Source: a virus. Taken from it: a DNA stretch of 40,931 nt. The notes under the pieces are model-generated. The model saw only the letters and a program-made list of their open reading frames with translations. It was not told the DNA's origin and ran no database searches. The stretch covers positions 1 through 40,931 of IMG/VR virus record IMGVR_UViG_3300037189_005284. One strand, given 5' to 3'. The translations under genes were made by a program, and so were the position numbers. This document shows, in pieces, positions 26,001-34,317 of this stretch (the stretch's first letter is position 1; every line of letters begins with the position of its first letter).

Positions 26001-26126
26001 ACGGAAAAGAATACGGTTATAGTTGCTGAACTTGTCAAAATCATCGTAGTAAGGATCTACGTTGAAGTTTGTGGTTAGCGTAGTTGTATTAGCTAGACCT
26101 GAATTTGCTGTGTTTGGTAACGCCAT
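20031..26126 (-). CDS. DUF4815 giant baseplate/tail protein (2031 aa)
   Basis: This is the largest gene of the window. The N-terminal DUF4815 hallmark lies at about residues 22-80 (NVDPYYDDFDKFSNYNRILF, ALQARELTQIQSILQNQIS, HVFKEGSIVLPG). Long beta-rich regions follow, with a conserved middle (MKQRIENLEYYVALNLLEKS) and a region near residue 1360 containing YSFLVRAPEGEEGLFLSSVD. The C-terminus (YNGYKQFAVKIGLLANNSAV) is also typical. In T4-like environmental phages such proteins take the place of gp9-gp11, between gp8 and the fibres. It probably forms the outer baseplate platform to which fibres attach; this role is inferred from position. An AAGGAAAAG ribosome-binding site precedes the ATG. 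Confidence 0.85.
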   Translation of the reverse strand: MALPNTANSGLANTTTLTTNFNVDPYYDDFDKFSNYNRILFRPGFALQARELTQIQSILQNQISSFGKHVFKEGSIVLPGYFNIDKDISYVKVNDIDNSGNTVTIANYDGLTVKGTDSGVVAIIFMTAEPDDATESKTIFVSYQNSGDNNTSKTFLDNEVLTAQDGSGKTLKTKPSAATGFGSMFTISDGVFYAKEHFIYFSKQSIILSKYSTNPSCKVGFYISEDIIRYTQDQSLLDPAQGSSNYSAPGADRFKLSPILYKINYTEVVGPPDYVALFSINEGIVETLYEKSQYAIINEYFAKRTFDESGDYYVNGLTTSIREDLDDGTNLGYSSTGSSSNLSVIIDPGEAYVKGYPVGSLKATRISISKATTFANVNNQVGATSEGNYFLVKEVVGRLEHDVGTSIDLYNTAQLRLTTSTGSPTGSGYLMAGGNKIGTAKLKSLDYDGGYTSSPSATFRLYLTDIQMLGSNSVTSIRSVYQDNADADFVADIVTSSNNALLYDSTQSLIYDIGAIGIKTVRATDGTSVDTSYSYKKSEAVTIAAGGTGSITITGDFFPYGNSATLTSTQKHDITLTSKDSFNVKQSGTITSGSGTTLNGLSTFFRDRLNVGDRLTLSTNTSYFIITGIANNTTLTLDKTVPYIDSNTFFKAYLAGDIIDLAGVGSDAGTTRSVVTGSGGQTITFDLKEGLTSSRSAYISYRVIKNTAREMAKTLRPARYMSINCASVGTSGPFCLGFSDIYKVNYIIKKTGSLPSSITDGTDVTSYFTVDNGQRDELYELGYITPNGVALGPTDFLLVQLDYFYPDTTQGQGYFSVDSYTPIINDTNPTSSQIKTSQIPVYTSPVTGIRYDLRNCLDFRPVKDITATDATTAGTASAATASTTFVKKAGLMYLAAPNQQLQYDYSYYVPRRDVVTVDKDGNFVVTSGVPSVAPVTPVSPENTMVLSSLYISPYPSLSPTYSQIVNRKDLACTVRTLATQRLTMRDLQTMKQRIENLEYYVALNLLEKSAVNLKIPDSAGNDRFKNGIFTDTFADHSLGASTSTEYRITVDSEEKSIRPIYDMFSIPYRTTTGGNTDCVIVGDYVMLPYTEQSCFTQNVATGYRNMETNVYRYYGTMNVRSSTSGTDNDFWVDLDQLDKNNLEITSNNYDGGPLTTDWNAWQTTITGYNIYDSSGRVLTTISADQDRWTVNSQAQALAQAYGSVQLETVTKYDRTGTEHYLKTISASVDFGNQVVNVDQITYIRPQTLTLTINGVKANTKFYTFFDGRNMTSYTRPLTSNGAYVGVNTAINVSSANGQLFAEMQIPTTGIRFTTGTKQIVVTDSPTNESDATSSATGYFSAQGLVQQKQQNILSTRTIIRAQREVPDSYTDRPITNFNRIVRSSSCMGYSFLVRAPEGEEGLFLSSVDLYIAGKSSTLGFWIEIREMDAGGGITRNAIPLSSVNISDPNSIIISDDASKAMNIKFQVPIFLYADRQYALLMHPYGSNPDMYFWVAKTGLPDVTSGTQFTSRSQTGTLYQTNNDLNWDIVPNTDLKVTFYRAVFDTTKTGTLTLGNNPFEFFRLSNVTSGFNYYGETIKSLDQFTLSTGTVANSDIILGRTSGANGAVLSNVGGKYVMANAGYILGETVNVYNSYTWSDTGLTATIATMVASASGTVLNYKVSGSNAALVVSGSNGNFTIGNNFIGMVSKKRAQLANVDNLAYSTVDFEPTFLAFNKSTYVFEMQAGSGSYFKINNNHNYTFGAEQTLYSASMVGGAPTNNVRITLKSASANGYTSPVIDLARIHSVYVRNIINANTYNENTVAGGALINKYVSKIVTLAEGQDAEDIRVIITGYRPPTSNIKIWVKIVNNEDIETIRQKPWVELGYVDQTRFSSIADPSDFIEYSFKFPSAPNDRLIVKDLSSGATINVGDVIVSNTINNVIINYTVLAVEGNIATVSGTGFIANSKSGGWANVRTSDGVTIKGNANISIVGSTSATIATINAASNVVQYKTDTGITYNGYKQFAVKIGLLANNSAVVPKVADLRVIALQV

Positions 26127-26142
26127 TTTAATTCTTTTCCTT

Positions 26143-27465
26143 TTAGAATTTCAGTACGATCTTGAAGTCTTCTGTTTGATCCGATGATCTAGTAATGTTC
26201 GTAAAGTTATCAACATACAGCACTTGACCAGTATATATTGTCAGGTCTCTTTGGGTGATCGTGCTGACGTATCGGCTAACGAATGAGTTGGCACCTATGA
26301 GAGCGGCTGATGTTGGTGTTCCAAGTGTATTTATTACAGTTGCAATACCATTTGACGAGTCCCATGAAAGAACTTGCCCTGAAAAAATTGAAGACGTTTG
26401 TGAACCACCCTGATATACAATTTCGTCTTGCACATAGTCACCGTTACCAATTGTCTTGAAGGCATAGGCCTGCGAGAAAGCAATATTAGAAAATACATTC
26501 GAACCGTCTCTAGCCAAAGGATCTTTCAGTATCGAAATCTGTCTGAAGTCGTTTGCGACCTGTAATACACCTTCTTCTGAACCTTTTAATTGTGGATTCA
26601 GAATGAGATTACATGCACCTAATTCATACAATGCACTCGTACCATGCCCTCCTGGTGGGCTGATGATGGCCTTTGCGGTTGCTCCTGTACCACCACCTCC
26701 AGATATGGTGACGGTTGCATAGGTATATCCGATACCATAGTCTGTCATACGAATACTATTCACTGTATTCGTCAAGGTATTGATATTAGCGGTAGCGGTT
26801 GCGCTTACACCATCACCTGCTATGGTGACAATTATGTTTGAAGTATTTGAATATCTAGTACCATTAGATGTCACTGCACAATATAGTATCGCACCATCAA
26901 TCGCCGAAGACTGCACAGTCCACTGTAGAGTGCCGTCGTCAGAAGGAACGCTTCTGACTGGTATATAAGAGTTCGTGGTGAATCTCAAAAGATCAGATGA
27001 TGCTACACTATACATATACTTCCATATATAACCATCAGATGTTTCTGTGACAGATGCAGGATTGATAGCTTTCGGTTCTACTATTGAGAATATACTATAG
27101 TTATTTGAAATACACTTATATACATCATAGTTGCTATTCATCACATAGAACTGAGTGCTTCCGTCAACCAAATTTGGATTCAAATGGTCATAAGCACAAT
27201 AATATGTTCCAGCGGTCCAGTTGTATCGAGGTATAGCATGGCAGATATCACTACCTAGAAGCTTCTTACCACCAATCATATTGTGCCAAACTTCATATTC
27301 AGTGGCCACAGAACTATTAGCCGAAGGAGGCGCAGCATCATTTGCCCAACCAGTTACTTTGCCGTATGTTAGATATAGTTTAGTGTTGGCAGGCTCAGAA
27401 ACAGATTCTTTGAACTGTTCTGCTGAGTTAACTCTCAACTTGATTAGTGTGGCTGATGTAGGCAT
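26143..27465 (-). CDS. 8: Baseplate wedge protein gp8
   Basis: This 440-aa protein matches T4 gp8, a wedge component that binds gp6, gp7 and gp10. Shared features are the N-terminal fold with LYLTYGKVTGW, the MIGGKKLLGSDICHAIPRYN segment (T4: MMGTVKVLPSMLDAVIPR), YVMNSNYDVYKCISN, ETSDGYIWKYMYS (T4: EPGDGYVWEYLFE), FRQISILKDPL, and the end SSDQTEDFKIVLKF (T4: MDQTEEINILFTF). It is about 105 residues longer than T4 gp8; the excess lies mainly at residues 195-275 and consists of a TNGTRYS/DYGIGYTYATVTISGG beta-repeat also found in gp6 and gp7. A GAGGA ribosome-binding site precedes the ATG. Confidence 0.92.
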   Translation of the reverse strand: MPTSATLIKLRVNSAEQFKESVSEPANTKLYLTYGKVTGWANDAAPPSANSSVATEYEVWHNMIGGKKLLGSDICHAIPRYNWTAGTYYCAYDHLNPNLVDGSTQFYVMNSNYDVYKCISNNYSIFSIVEPKAINPASVTETSDGYIWKYMYSVASSDLLRFTTNSYIPVRSVPSDDGTLQWTVQSSAIDGAILYCAVTSNGTRYSNTSNIIVTIAGDGVSATATANINTLTNTVNSIRMTDYGIGYTYATVTISGGGGTGATAKAIISPPGGHGTSALYELGACNLILNPQLKGSEEGVLQVANDFRQISILKDPLARDGSNVFSNIAFSQAYAFKTIGNGDYVQDEIVYQGGSQTSSIFSGQVLSWDSSNGIATVINTLGTPTSAALIGANSFVSRYVSTITQRDLTIYTGQVLYVDNFTNITRSSDQTEDFKIVLKF

Positions 27466-27489
27466 TTAGTCCTCGGGTTTGTAAAATAT

Positions 27490-30400
27490 TTAGGCTATTC
27501 CAAAGGTAACATTCACGGTACCGTTGATATTATTTGCATAATGAATGAGGTCGACAAAGAGTGTAGCTAGATAGGTAGCCGTCTTATCTACAGTAGCTGT
27601 AGGTCTTGTCGTATAGTATTTACCATAGTCAGAGATGGTGACAGACATGATCGCACCATTAGCGTTTGTCGTATAGGTTGCATTGGCGGCACCATAACCC
27701 TCGTTCGAGAAAGTTATGAAAGCATTTGCATTGCTATAACCTAGGCCAGGGTTGATGATGCGGACATTAGCAACTGCACTTCTAGGTTCTATGGCCTCAA
27801 AGTTATTGGCTGTGCCAGCTTTGGTCACTGTGTAGATTCCGTCAACTGTAGAATTTCCAGTAGTGGAAATGTTAGAGAATAAACCTGAATAGAAATAGCC
27901 ATTATTGGCTTGCTGTAAAGAAATCATCTGAGAAATTACATTACTCATAAATGATTGCATTGTAGCATTGGCCACATAATTTCCGCTATTAATGATATAA
28001 GTGAGATAGGCGGCGCTATCACCTGAGATAACAGCAGTACCTCGCGCTGCAACGTCAGCATAACTATTTGGATATCTAGGTGATGTATTGCTTGTACTAC
28101 CAGTTACGAAAAAATTGAATAGGTTCTTATCTAATTGAGATGAGAAAGATGCAGCAGTAGAGCCAGTCGCCATAGCCAAAATCATACCAGTAACACCATA
28201 ACTTCCACTAGTAACATTACTTTGAATATCTGAATTAGCGGTCAATATTATAGAAGAATTTGCAAAGCTGAGATATACCGTATTACCAACAGTCTGCCCG
28301 TGTGCAGGATAGTTGATATTGATGGTATTACCAGTCTTGACGTAGTTCTTCAGCTTTATTGAGCTTCTGAGGGAATCGGTCGCAGACAGCACACTATTAG
28401 CAGCATTAGAGGTGCTTTCTAGCATATATTGACCAAACAACTTCAGACCAGCAGGATGAGCCAGCTCTTTGATTGTCTTACGATACTTCTCGATTGATTG
28501 AGGTACACGAACAACATATGAGAAGTTCTGATAATAGTCAAGGTCTTGAAGGAAATTATATGAGCTAGGCATACCATCATCATTCAGATAACGGCCTGGA
28601 TATTCATAGACACCTTCCACGACCGAGATAGAAGCCTGTGCAGTGCCGTCACCTAGCGTAGTAAGATTGATGAATGTGTTACCATCTTCATAAGAAGACC
28701 CTCTGGTCAAGATTGATATCGTTTCGATACCACCAATCGTACTATTGGTAGAAATAAATGAACCACCTTCACCTAGAATACCTGTGACGGCAATGTTTGC
28801 ACCAACACCACTAGCTGATGTGACAGATGCAGTAGGTAAAGCATCGATAGAATATCCTGCACCACCAATGATATGCCCTTGTATACCTTTGAATTCAACA
28901 CCAGTAATTGCACCAGTAGCGTTGATAGACTTAACATTGCCTAATCCACCATAACCATAACCACCACTGACGTTTGTGATTACGATGGTGTCACCGTTTG
29001 CATAATTACTACCACCATTATAGATGGTCATACGACCAAGAATACCTAGTTCGCGCACTCTATTGTTTGCAAGAATAGAGATATCTGGTAGCTCAGAATA
29101 GTCTGCACCTGCGCTATTGATTCTGATTATACGAGCAGGTCCAGTGTTTGAATATGCAAAAAATGATAGTGAGTTCTGAATCCAGTTATTAGCAGGATCA
29201 CTGACAGAAAATACCAGATTAGCATAACTTGCACTACCAATAACCGTATTGGCCTCAAGATTGATGGTATGAAAACAGATGTTATATGAGTTTGGATGAG
29301 TTGAATTGTCAGCCAATACGAGAGTCAATTGACCGTTCGCACCTGAACCTGTTTTACCAGGAGCCACAGAAAATAGAAGATAGTCATTTGCTCTAAAACC
29401 TGCACCACCATCAATTACGGTGATAGATGAGATGTTACCGCCTGTGATTGCTGAAATCTGAATGTCACCACCGCTACCTGTACTACTGGTAATGGTAGGA
29501 TGGTCACCTAGACTATATCCTGTACCTGGATTGGTAATTGAAACTGAGTTGAGAATACCACTATAGATATTTGATGTGATGGTCTTAAGTGTGCTTTCGC
29601 CTTCGTAATTGAATACTGCTGTTACTTGCTCACCATTTCTAAATGTACCACGAATATTAGAAAGTGTGATCTCATCGATCTGTGTACCTTTTTCGTAGAA
29701 TCGGTCTACACTCTCGGCCGTAGCCACTGCACCAGAGGTAACACCAGTAATGATACGACGCACATAGCTTTGAATGCCATTGATATCATTATTGGCTACA
29801 CCATCAATTTTTGTATCATTGACGCGAAGTGTTCTCTGAATATACCACTTACCATCAGAGGCCTTGATGACATCGTTCTTAGGATAATAGATATCCACAT
29901 TCTCTTCACCGAACATGATTTTCATCAAAAACTTGATCGATCTCTCGGTACCTTTGGTCAGATAGAATTCTTTGGCATGTTTCAGCAACATAGCCTTGTC
30001 TATCTGCATATCTTTAGGGAAGGCCTTTAGATAGTTTGCATATAGCTTTTCTTTTATAATTGTTTCGAGTGCCGAAGGTCCATCTTGTGCTGACCATGTA
30101 GTAACGACATTATAGAAGAGATCATTTGAAAAGTACCCAGGATTATCTCTCTGAATATCTATCATTGGGCGAATGATACCATCAGCTTTTGTAGTTAATG
30201 TTGGTGTGCCTGTTCCATTTGGCAAATCATTGAAATAACCGTCCCATAATGATTGGTCGAGATTTGTTACACCAACACCTGTACCATTAAGATCGGCATA
30301 CGAACCGCTCAGATATGTGCCTGTACCACCCGTTGCCAGATAATCATAGAGATTTAGGTCGACGCCTGTGAAAGTGCTTCTTGGAATAGGAGTAGCCATG

Positions 30401-30747
30401 TAGGATACCATCCTAATAACACCTATTCGGCCAACAGTGTTATCATACTGATTATTGGTTATGTCATCATCATTGCTTCTTAGATATGGTCGATAATAGG
30501 TATCAGCTTCATAATATGGATTAGCAACAGGATAATAAAAGCTACCAGCATCAACAGCTTTCTTTCTGCTCACATAGTCAATATCACCATATGAAAGCAG
30601 GTTTTCTTTGATATCAAGAAGACCTTCGCTCTGTTCAAGGAATTCATAGTACTTCTGAATGAACGTGACAAATGTTTGGTGATCGTTCCTTACAAAGAAC
30701 GGTACCTGAGAATTAACTAGACCTGAGATTATGTTGTTAGCAGACAT
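27490..30747 (-). CDS. 7: Baseplate wedge protein gp7-like
   Basis: This 1085-aa protein lies between gp6 and gp8, as gp7 does in T4. The N-terminus (PFFVRNDHQTFVTFIQKYYE) and AKEFYLTKGTERSIKFLMKI (about residues 258-277) correspond to T4 gp7's C-terminal QDSNFEAFCEAYIQYLSD and YSTKGIEASYKFLFKVLY. ELAHPAGLKLFGQYML (about 763-778) corresponds to T4 VRFVHPVGFGFIAITLL. So it matches the C-terminal half of gp7, while the N-terminal half of T4 gp7 is missing. Residues about 400-700 and 995-1060 carry TNPGTGYS-type beta-repeats. It starts in a TAATG overlap with the gp6 stop. Confidence 0.85.
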   Translation of the reverse strand: MSANNIISGLVNSQVPFFVRNDHQTFVTFIQKYYEFLEQSEGLLDIKENLLSYGDIDYVSRKKAVDAGSFYYPVANPYYEADTYYRPYLRSNDDDITNNQYDNTVGRIGVIRMVSYMATPIPRSTFTGVDLNLYDYLATGGTGTYLSGSYADLNGTGVGVTNLDQSLWDGYFNDLPNGTGTPTLTTKADGIIRPMIDIQRDNPGYFSNDLFYNVVTTWSAQDGPSALETIIKEKLYANYLKAFPKDMQIDKAMLLKHAKEFYLTKGTERSIKFLMKIMFGEENVDIYYPKNDVIKASDGKWYIQRTLRVNDTKIDGVANNDINGIQSYVRRIITGVTSGAVATAESVDRFYEKGTQIDEITLSNIRGTFRNGEQVTAVFNYEGESTLKTITSNIYSGILNSVSITNPGTGYSLGDHPTITSSTGSGGDIQISAITGGNISSITVIDGGAGFRANDYLLFSVAPGKTGSGANGQLTLVLADNSTHPNSYNICFHTINLEANTVIGSASYANLVFSVSDPANNWIQNSLSFFAYSNTGPARIIRINSAGADYSELPDISILANNRVRELGILGRMTIYNGGSNYANGDTIVITNVSGGYGYGGLGNVKSINATGAITGVEFKGIQGHIIGGAGYSIDALPTASVTSASGVGANIAVTGILGEGGSFISTNSTIGGIETISILTRGSSYEDGNTFINLTTLGDGTAQASISVVEGVYEYPGRYLNDDGMPSSYNFLQDLDYYQNFSYVVRVPQSIEKYRKTIKELAHPAGLKLFGQYMLESTSNAANSVLSATDSLRSSIKLKNYVKTGNTININYPAHGQTVGNTVYLSFANSSIILTANSDIQSNVTSGSYGVTGMILAMATGSTAASFSSQLDKNLFNFFVTGSTSNTSPRYPNSYADVAARGTAVISGDSAAYLTYIINSGNYVANATMQSFMSNVISQMISLQQANNGYFYSGLFSNISTTGNSTVDGIYTVTKAGTANNFEAIEPRSAVANVRIINPGLGYSNANAFITFSNEGYGAANATYTTNANGAIMSVTISDYGKYYTTRPTATVDKTATYLATLFVDLIHYANNINGTVNVTFGIA

Positions 30748-32828
30748 TATTGTTCAGCAACCATCTGTACCTGGATACTCTTCGCATCATTGTCATCAAT
30801 TGTAAGGATTCTGTTTCTCTTTGGTGAGATCATATCTTTTTGAATAGGTGCAAAGAATGTCAGAACATCTGGGTCATAGAATTCATTATCGACCGCACCT
30901 GTGGTATATAGTGAGTTTATGGTCAACATTCCTGTCGCATAATTGATTGTGCCTGCATTACCAAGAATCTCAACCTTGTCACCAGCAGAACTGAAGTAAT
31001 ATGTTCTGATGGTGCCATAATTGCTTTCTAGCTGTGCTGTAGCCGTTGCTTCGCTACCATTACCACCAGATATGGTGACAGTTGCGCGGGTGTAATCAGA
31101 TCCTTTGTTTGTCGATGTGATGTTCACGATACGACCACCAATGATTGTGGCCACAGCAGTCGCACCATATCCGTCACCTTCAATGGTGATTGTAGGTGCT
31201 GTCGTATATCCATAACCTGGATTGGTGATATTATATGAATTGATACCGGTTGCAGAATCCAACACCTCTTCAAACAATATCTCTCTTTCAACATTAGAAG
31301 AATCATTCACATATATCTGAGGGAATGAATATAGTCGATAGAGGTAATTACCTTTTGCGATAGGCATATTGTAGTTGATTGTATAACCAGATGCCGCAGT
31401 TGTGGCCAGGTAGACCCTCTTTTGCATGAAGATTGTCAGGTCACTACCTGTAATTGCTTTGTCGGCGGCCTCGATATAGGCCTGAAGCTTAGACTTTCTG
31501 AAGGTTGAATTGAACGTCTTCAGTTCATTGTTGTTGTAGTCAAGGATAGCAGCCTCTACCAAAGCCAATAGCTGGTTAGGTTGAAGGGTCGTCAACGAAG
31601 AATTATAGGTAACGTCACCGATGATACGGATATAAGTATAGTCTGGATCTACAATCTCAGGCACAATGCTCAATATGTTTCTTGTTGCTATTAACTGATT
31701 CTTGATATAGTCTTTGTCTGCATTTGTCAGAGCATAATTCTGCTTTGGTTTGATAGACATATAGACCTTACCATATACCACAGGATCATTGTCTTCGCCA
31801 CCCCATACAGACACGGCATCAATATTGCTGAACTCATTTCTAAGAATATTCTGATAGTCGCTCGCAATTACTGCTCTGTTCTGTGTGGTATAGGCATAAG
31901 GGGCTCTGTATCGTATCTCTTCAATCGTTTCTTTATCAGATGCACCATATGAGGCTGTGGCTGTGGTGATGATTACATTGTCGCGGTATACACCACCAAT
32001 TCTATCTGTAGGTGCAAACTTTGATATGCTATTTGCTGGTGCACCTACAGTATCGATATAGGTACAGTTGATGATATTACCAACCCTTGGTTTCTTACCT
32101 ATCGTGTCATCACCAAAATAGAATGTGTATTGCGAACTCTCATTTTCTTCTACGAAAAAGACTGTAGAATTTGAGTCAAGGTCGATGATGTTGGTGTTGA
32201 TGGTATATGTGGTCTTGTATGTGTTAGAGCTAGATTCCTGGACATATATCGCAATCGTATCGATATCTACGTTGGCTGATGGTATAGAGAAACGTCTCTG
32301 TGTATTGGTTGCATCCATGAGATACTGGTTTGTCATCACCTCGCCTTGCTTAATGACAACATTACTGAATGTGAAAGATGAACCTGATTTGACTACCGTA
32401 TTAGAATTGTATGCTACGAATGGATAGTTTACGCCGTCTATGTCTTCGCCTAGGAATCTTGTGTATTTGGCCATTGTGAGTGATGTGGATACATTGCTTT
32501 CGGTTGATGATGGTGTCACCTGAATATTGACGAGAGCCTCTGCACCTACACGGCTGCGAGGTACATAACCAATAGCCTTGGCATGTGAGAGAACTGAATT
32601 ACGAATCTGAGCCGTATCAAGGAACATCTCATTGCTGACCATGTTTAAGTAATAACCCATATAGTGCGTATTATAGGCTAGAATATCGAGCAGCACAGAC
32701 ATACCAGAACCTTCGAAGTCGAAGTCTTGAAATTCTGTCTGACTTCTCAGAAAGTTCTTGAGGTTATTCTTGATGCCGTCAAAGTCTAACTCTGTGACTC
32801 TCAATGCGGTATTAGCTGTGGCTGCCAT
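30747..32828 (-). CDS. 6: Baseplate wedge protein gp6
   Basis: This 693-aa protein matches gp6 (T4: 660 aa), whose dimers form the continuous ring that holds the baseplate together. Conserved parts are the N-terminal FDGIKNNLKNFLRSQTEFQD and MSVLLDILAYNTHYMGYYLN (about residues 16-66), FLDTAQIRNSVLSHAKAIGY, FYFGDDTIGKKP, the baseplate-J-like core with TTQNRAVIASDYQNIL, and the C-terminal AGTINYATGMLTINSL and LTFFAPIQKDMISPKRNRIL. An extra beta-repeat (NITNPGYGYTTAPTITIEGD) is inserted at about residues 530-605. Order gp25-gp6-gp7-gp8 is that expected of a wedge operon. The ribosome-binding site is weak. Confidence 0.94.
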   Translation of the reverse strand: MAATANTALRVTELDFDGIKNNLKNFLRSQTEFQDFDFEGSGMSVLLDILAYNTHYMGYYLNMVSNEMFLDTAQIRNSVLSHAKAIGYVPRSRVGAEALVNIQVTPSSTESNVSTSLTMAKYTRFLGEDIDGVNYPFVAYNSNTVVKSGSSFTFSNVVIKQGEVMTNQYLMDATNTQRRFSIPSANVDIDTIAIYVQESSSNTYKTTYTINTNIIDLDSNSTVFFVEENESSQYTFYFGDDTIGKKPRVGNIINCTYIDTVGAPANSISKFAPTDRIGGVYRDNVIITTATASYGASDKETIEEIRYRAPYAYTTQNRAVIASDYQNILRNEFSNIDAVSVWGGEDNDPVVYGKVYMSIKPKQNYALTNADKDYIKNQLIATRNILSIVPEIVDPDYTYIRIIGDVTYNSSLTTLQPNQLLALVEAAILDYNNNELKTFNSTFRKSKLQAYIEAADKAITGSDLTIFMQKRVYLATTAASGYTINYNMPIAKGNYLYRLYSFPQIYVNDSSNVEREILFEEVLDSATGINSYNITNPGYGYTTAPTITIEGDGYGATAVATIIGGRIVNITSTNKGSDYTRATVTISGGNGSEATATAQLESNYGTIRTYYFSSAGDKVEILGNAGTINYATGMLTINSLYTTGAVDNEFYDPDVLTFFAPIQKDMISPKRNRILTIDDNDAKSIQVQMVAEQ

Positions 32829-32830
32829 AT

Positions 32831-33232
32831 CTATCTAATTCTTTCTAAGAAAATTGTTGATACAACTGGTTGTGCTGTATTCTTTATCGTATATCGAATC
32901 GTTGCATTATATCCGTTATGGTCATAATCAAAGTTCACATCGACATCAGTTACGGTAACTCTCGGCTCAAAGTTCGTGATGACCTGTAATATGGCATCTT
33001 TCAGTTGATTGGCCACCAATGAATTTGCTGGTTCGAATAGTAATTTGACCGCATTAGAACCAATATATGTTCTGAAAGGTCGATCATAGAAATTGGTCAA
33101 AACTAGATTGCGAACAGAACGCTTGATAGCATCGACACCAGTTTTTCTTACTACATCCTTTGTGGTCGGATGAGCAATAAAATCAAGGTCGAGGTCTGAG
33201 AAATCTGGGGTTCTTGTTACATTTACTGCCAT
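32831..33232 (-). CDS. 25: Baseplate wedge protein gp25
   Basis: This 133-aa protein is a clear gp25 (GPW_gp25 family; T4: 132 aa). It binds gp6 and gp53 at the centre of each wedge and starts sheath assembly. Conserved parts are DFSDLDLDFIAHPTTKDVVR, IKRSVRNLVLTNFYDRPFRT, LLFEPANSLVANQLKDAI and NFEPRVTVTDVDVNFD, which includes the EPR core motif. The start is fixed by the family length. A perfect TATAAATA ends 5 nt before the ATG, so a transcript from it would have almost no leader; an AAGG lies just before the octamer and could serve read-through mRNA. Confidence 0.95.
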   Translation of the reverse strand: MAVNVTRTPDFSDLDLDFIAHPTTKDVVRKTGVDAIKRSVRNLVLTNFYDRPFRTYIGSNAVKLLFEPANSLVANQLKDAILQVITNFEPRVTVTDVDVNFDYDHNGYNATIRYTIKNTAQPVVSTIFLERIR

Positions 33233-33237
33233 ATTGT

Positions 33238-33245
33238 TATTTATA
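33238..33245 (-). promoter_or_regulatory. T4-type late promoter octamer abutting gp25
   Basis: The minus strand reads TATAAATA in the 15-bp gap between the spike gene and gp25. Only 5 nt separate it from the gp25 ATG. With usual T4 late-promoter spacing, transcription would begin at or beside the start codon. An AAGG precedes the octamer, in the same layout as at gp4. Confidence 0.6.
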
Positions 33246-33247
33246 CC

Positions 33248-34312
33248 TTATGAGGATGGAGGTGGTACAGGTTTTGTTTGAATACGAGCCGCATCATCAG
33301 CGTCAGTAGTGACCATCTCACTGAACTGTGATGCACCAGCTGACATAGAAGGAGTATATTTTATTCCAGATCCATATAGGTGTAAAACTGAAGTGGCGGT
33401 CAGATATGCAAGACCACCGCTTTTAATACCAGTTGCAGAAGCACCATATATAGATGCTGTGTCGCCTGCACTAACTTTAATATTTTCTGTGGCCGATGCT
33501 GATATATTTTTACCTTGTAGCACCACCTCACTGGTCGCTGATAATGCTGAAAGTCTACCATATGATTTGAGCATTATCTTACCTAGATTTGACAAGACAG
33601 ACACATCATTCATACCTGCGAGCATTAGAGTATCACTCAATGATGCGGCAAGAAATGCGTATTTTGATTTTAACATCATTGCACCACCGACCGATTGAAT
33701 TGAAACCGAACCTTCAAATTTATCTGTCTTGCTCTTACCAATGGTATCAACTGCACCTCTAGCCGTTGTGTTAACATTGCGAGCCGTGATATTGAAATCT
33801 TCTTCTGCTGTCAGATTTACATTCTTGGCCTTAATATTATAATCTTGCTTGACTGTCAGAGAGGCTGCACCATCGACCGTGATATCTTGAGCACCAGAAA
33901 CATATATGCGGTTCTCACCGAAGGTGATCTGATACTGACCGTTCTGCGCTCTCAGGTGAACCACACCATCGGAACCCATCTGTATCATTGAACCAGTGCG
34001 GTGCTGTAGTGTTACACTCTCTGCACCTTTGGAGTCATCCATCATAAAGCTATGACCAGACCTGGTCTTATGGGTATAATAATTTGGGTATTTACCAGCG
34101 CCTTCTTTCTTACGAGCGTCTTCAGGACCATCCCATTTATTAGGTGTACTAGATGCAGATGCACCACCTTCAGCCTTACCAGCCGATTCAAATTTACCAT
34201 CAGCCGTATATGTGAATTTCTCTCCTGAACTACCAAAAGAAACGCTGTCACCAGCCACAAACTTCTGGTCTGGAAAGGCTGTCTTGATTGCTGCTGTAGG
34301 ATTATCTACCAT
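33248..34312 (-). CDS. Baseplate central spike, gp5 C-terminal beta-helix-like
   Basis: This 354-aa protein corresponds to the C-terminal part of T4 gp5, which forms the membrane-piercing beta-helix. Seen are HKTRSGHSFMMDDSKGAESV (about residues 77-96), typical of the spike entry of gp5 and VgrG proteins, then regular short beta-repeats (VDGAASLTVKQDYNIKAKNV, NLTAEEDFNITARNVNTTAR), and a glycine-rich distal part (HLYGSGIKYTPSMSAGASQF) ending in PVPPPSS. In T4 this part is joined to OB-fold and lysozyme domains and freed by cleavage; here it is its own gene, starting 5 nt after the OB-fold gene. A separate PAAR-type tip protein is not seen. Confidence 0.88.
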   Translation of the reverse strand: MVDNPTAAIKTAFPDQKFVAGDSVSFGSSGEKFTYTADGKFESAGKAEGGASASSTPNKWDGPEDARKKEGAGKYPNYYTHKTRSGHSFMMDDSKGAESVTLQHRTGSMIQMGSDGVVHLRAQNGQYQITFGENRIYVSGAQDITVDGAASLTVKQDYNIKAKNVNLTAEEDFNITARNVNTTARGAVDTIGKSKTDKFEGSVSIQSVGGAMMLKSKYAFLAASLSDTLMLAGMNDVSVLSNLGKIMLKSYGRLSALSATSEVVLQGKNISASATENIKVSAGDTASIYGASATGIKSGGLAYLTATSVLHLYGSGIKYTPSMSAGASQFSEMVTTDADDAARIQTKPVPPPSS

Positions 34313-34317
34313 TATTA

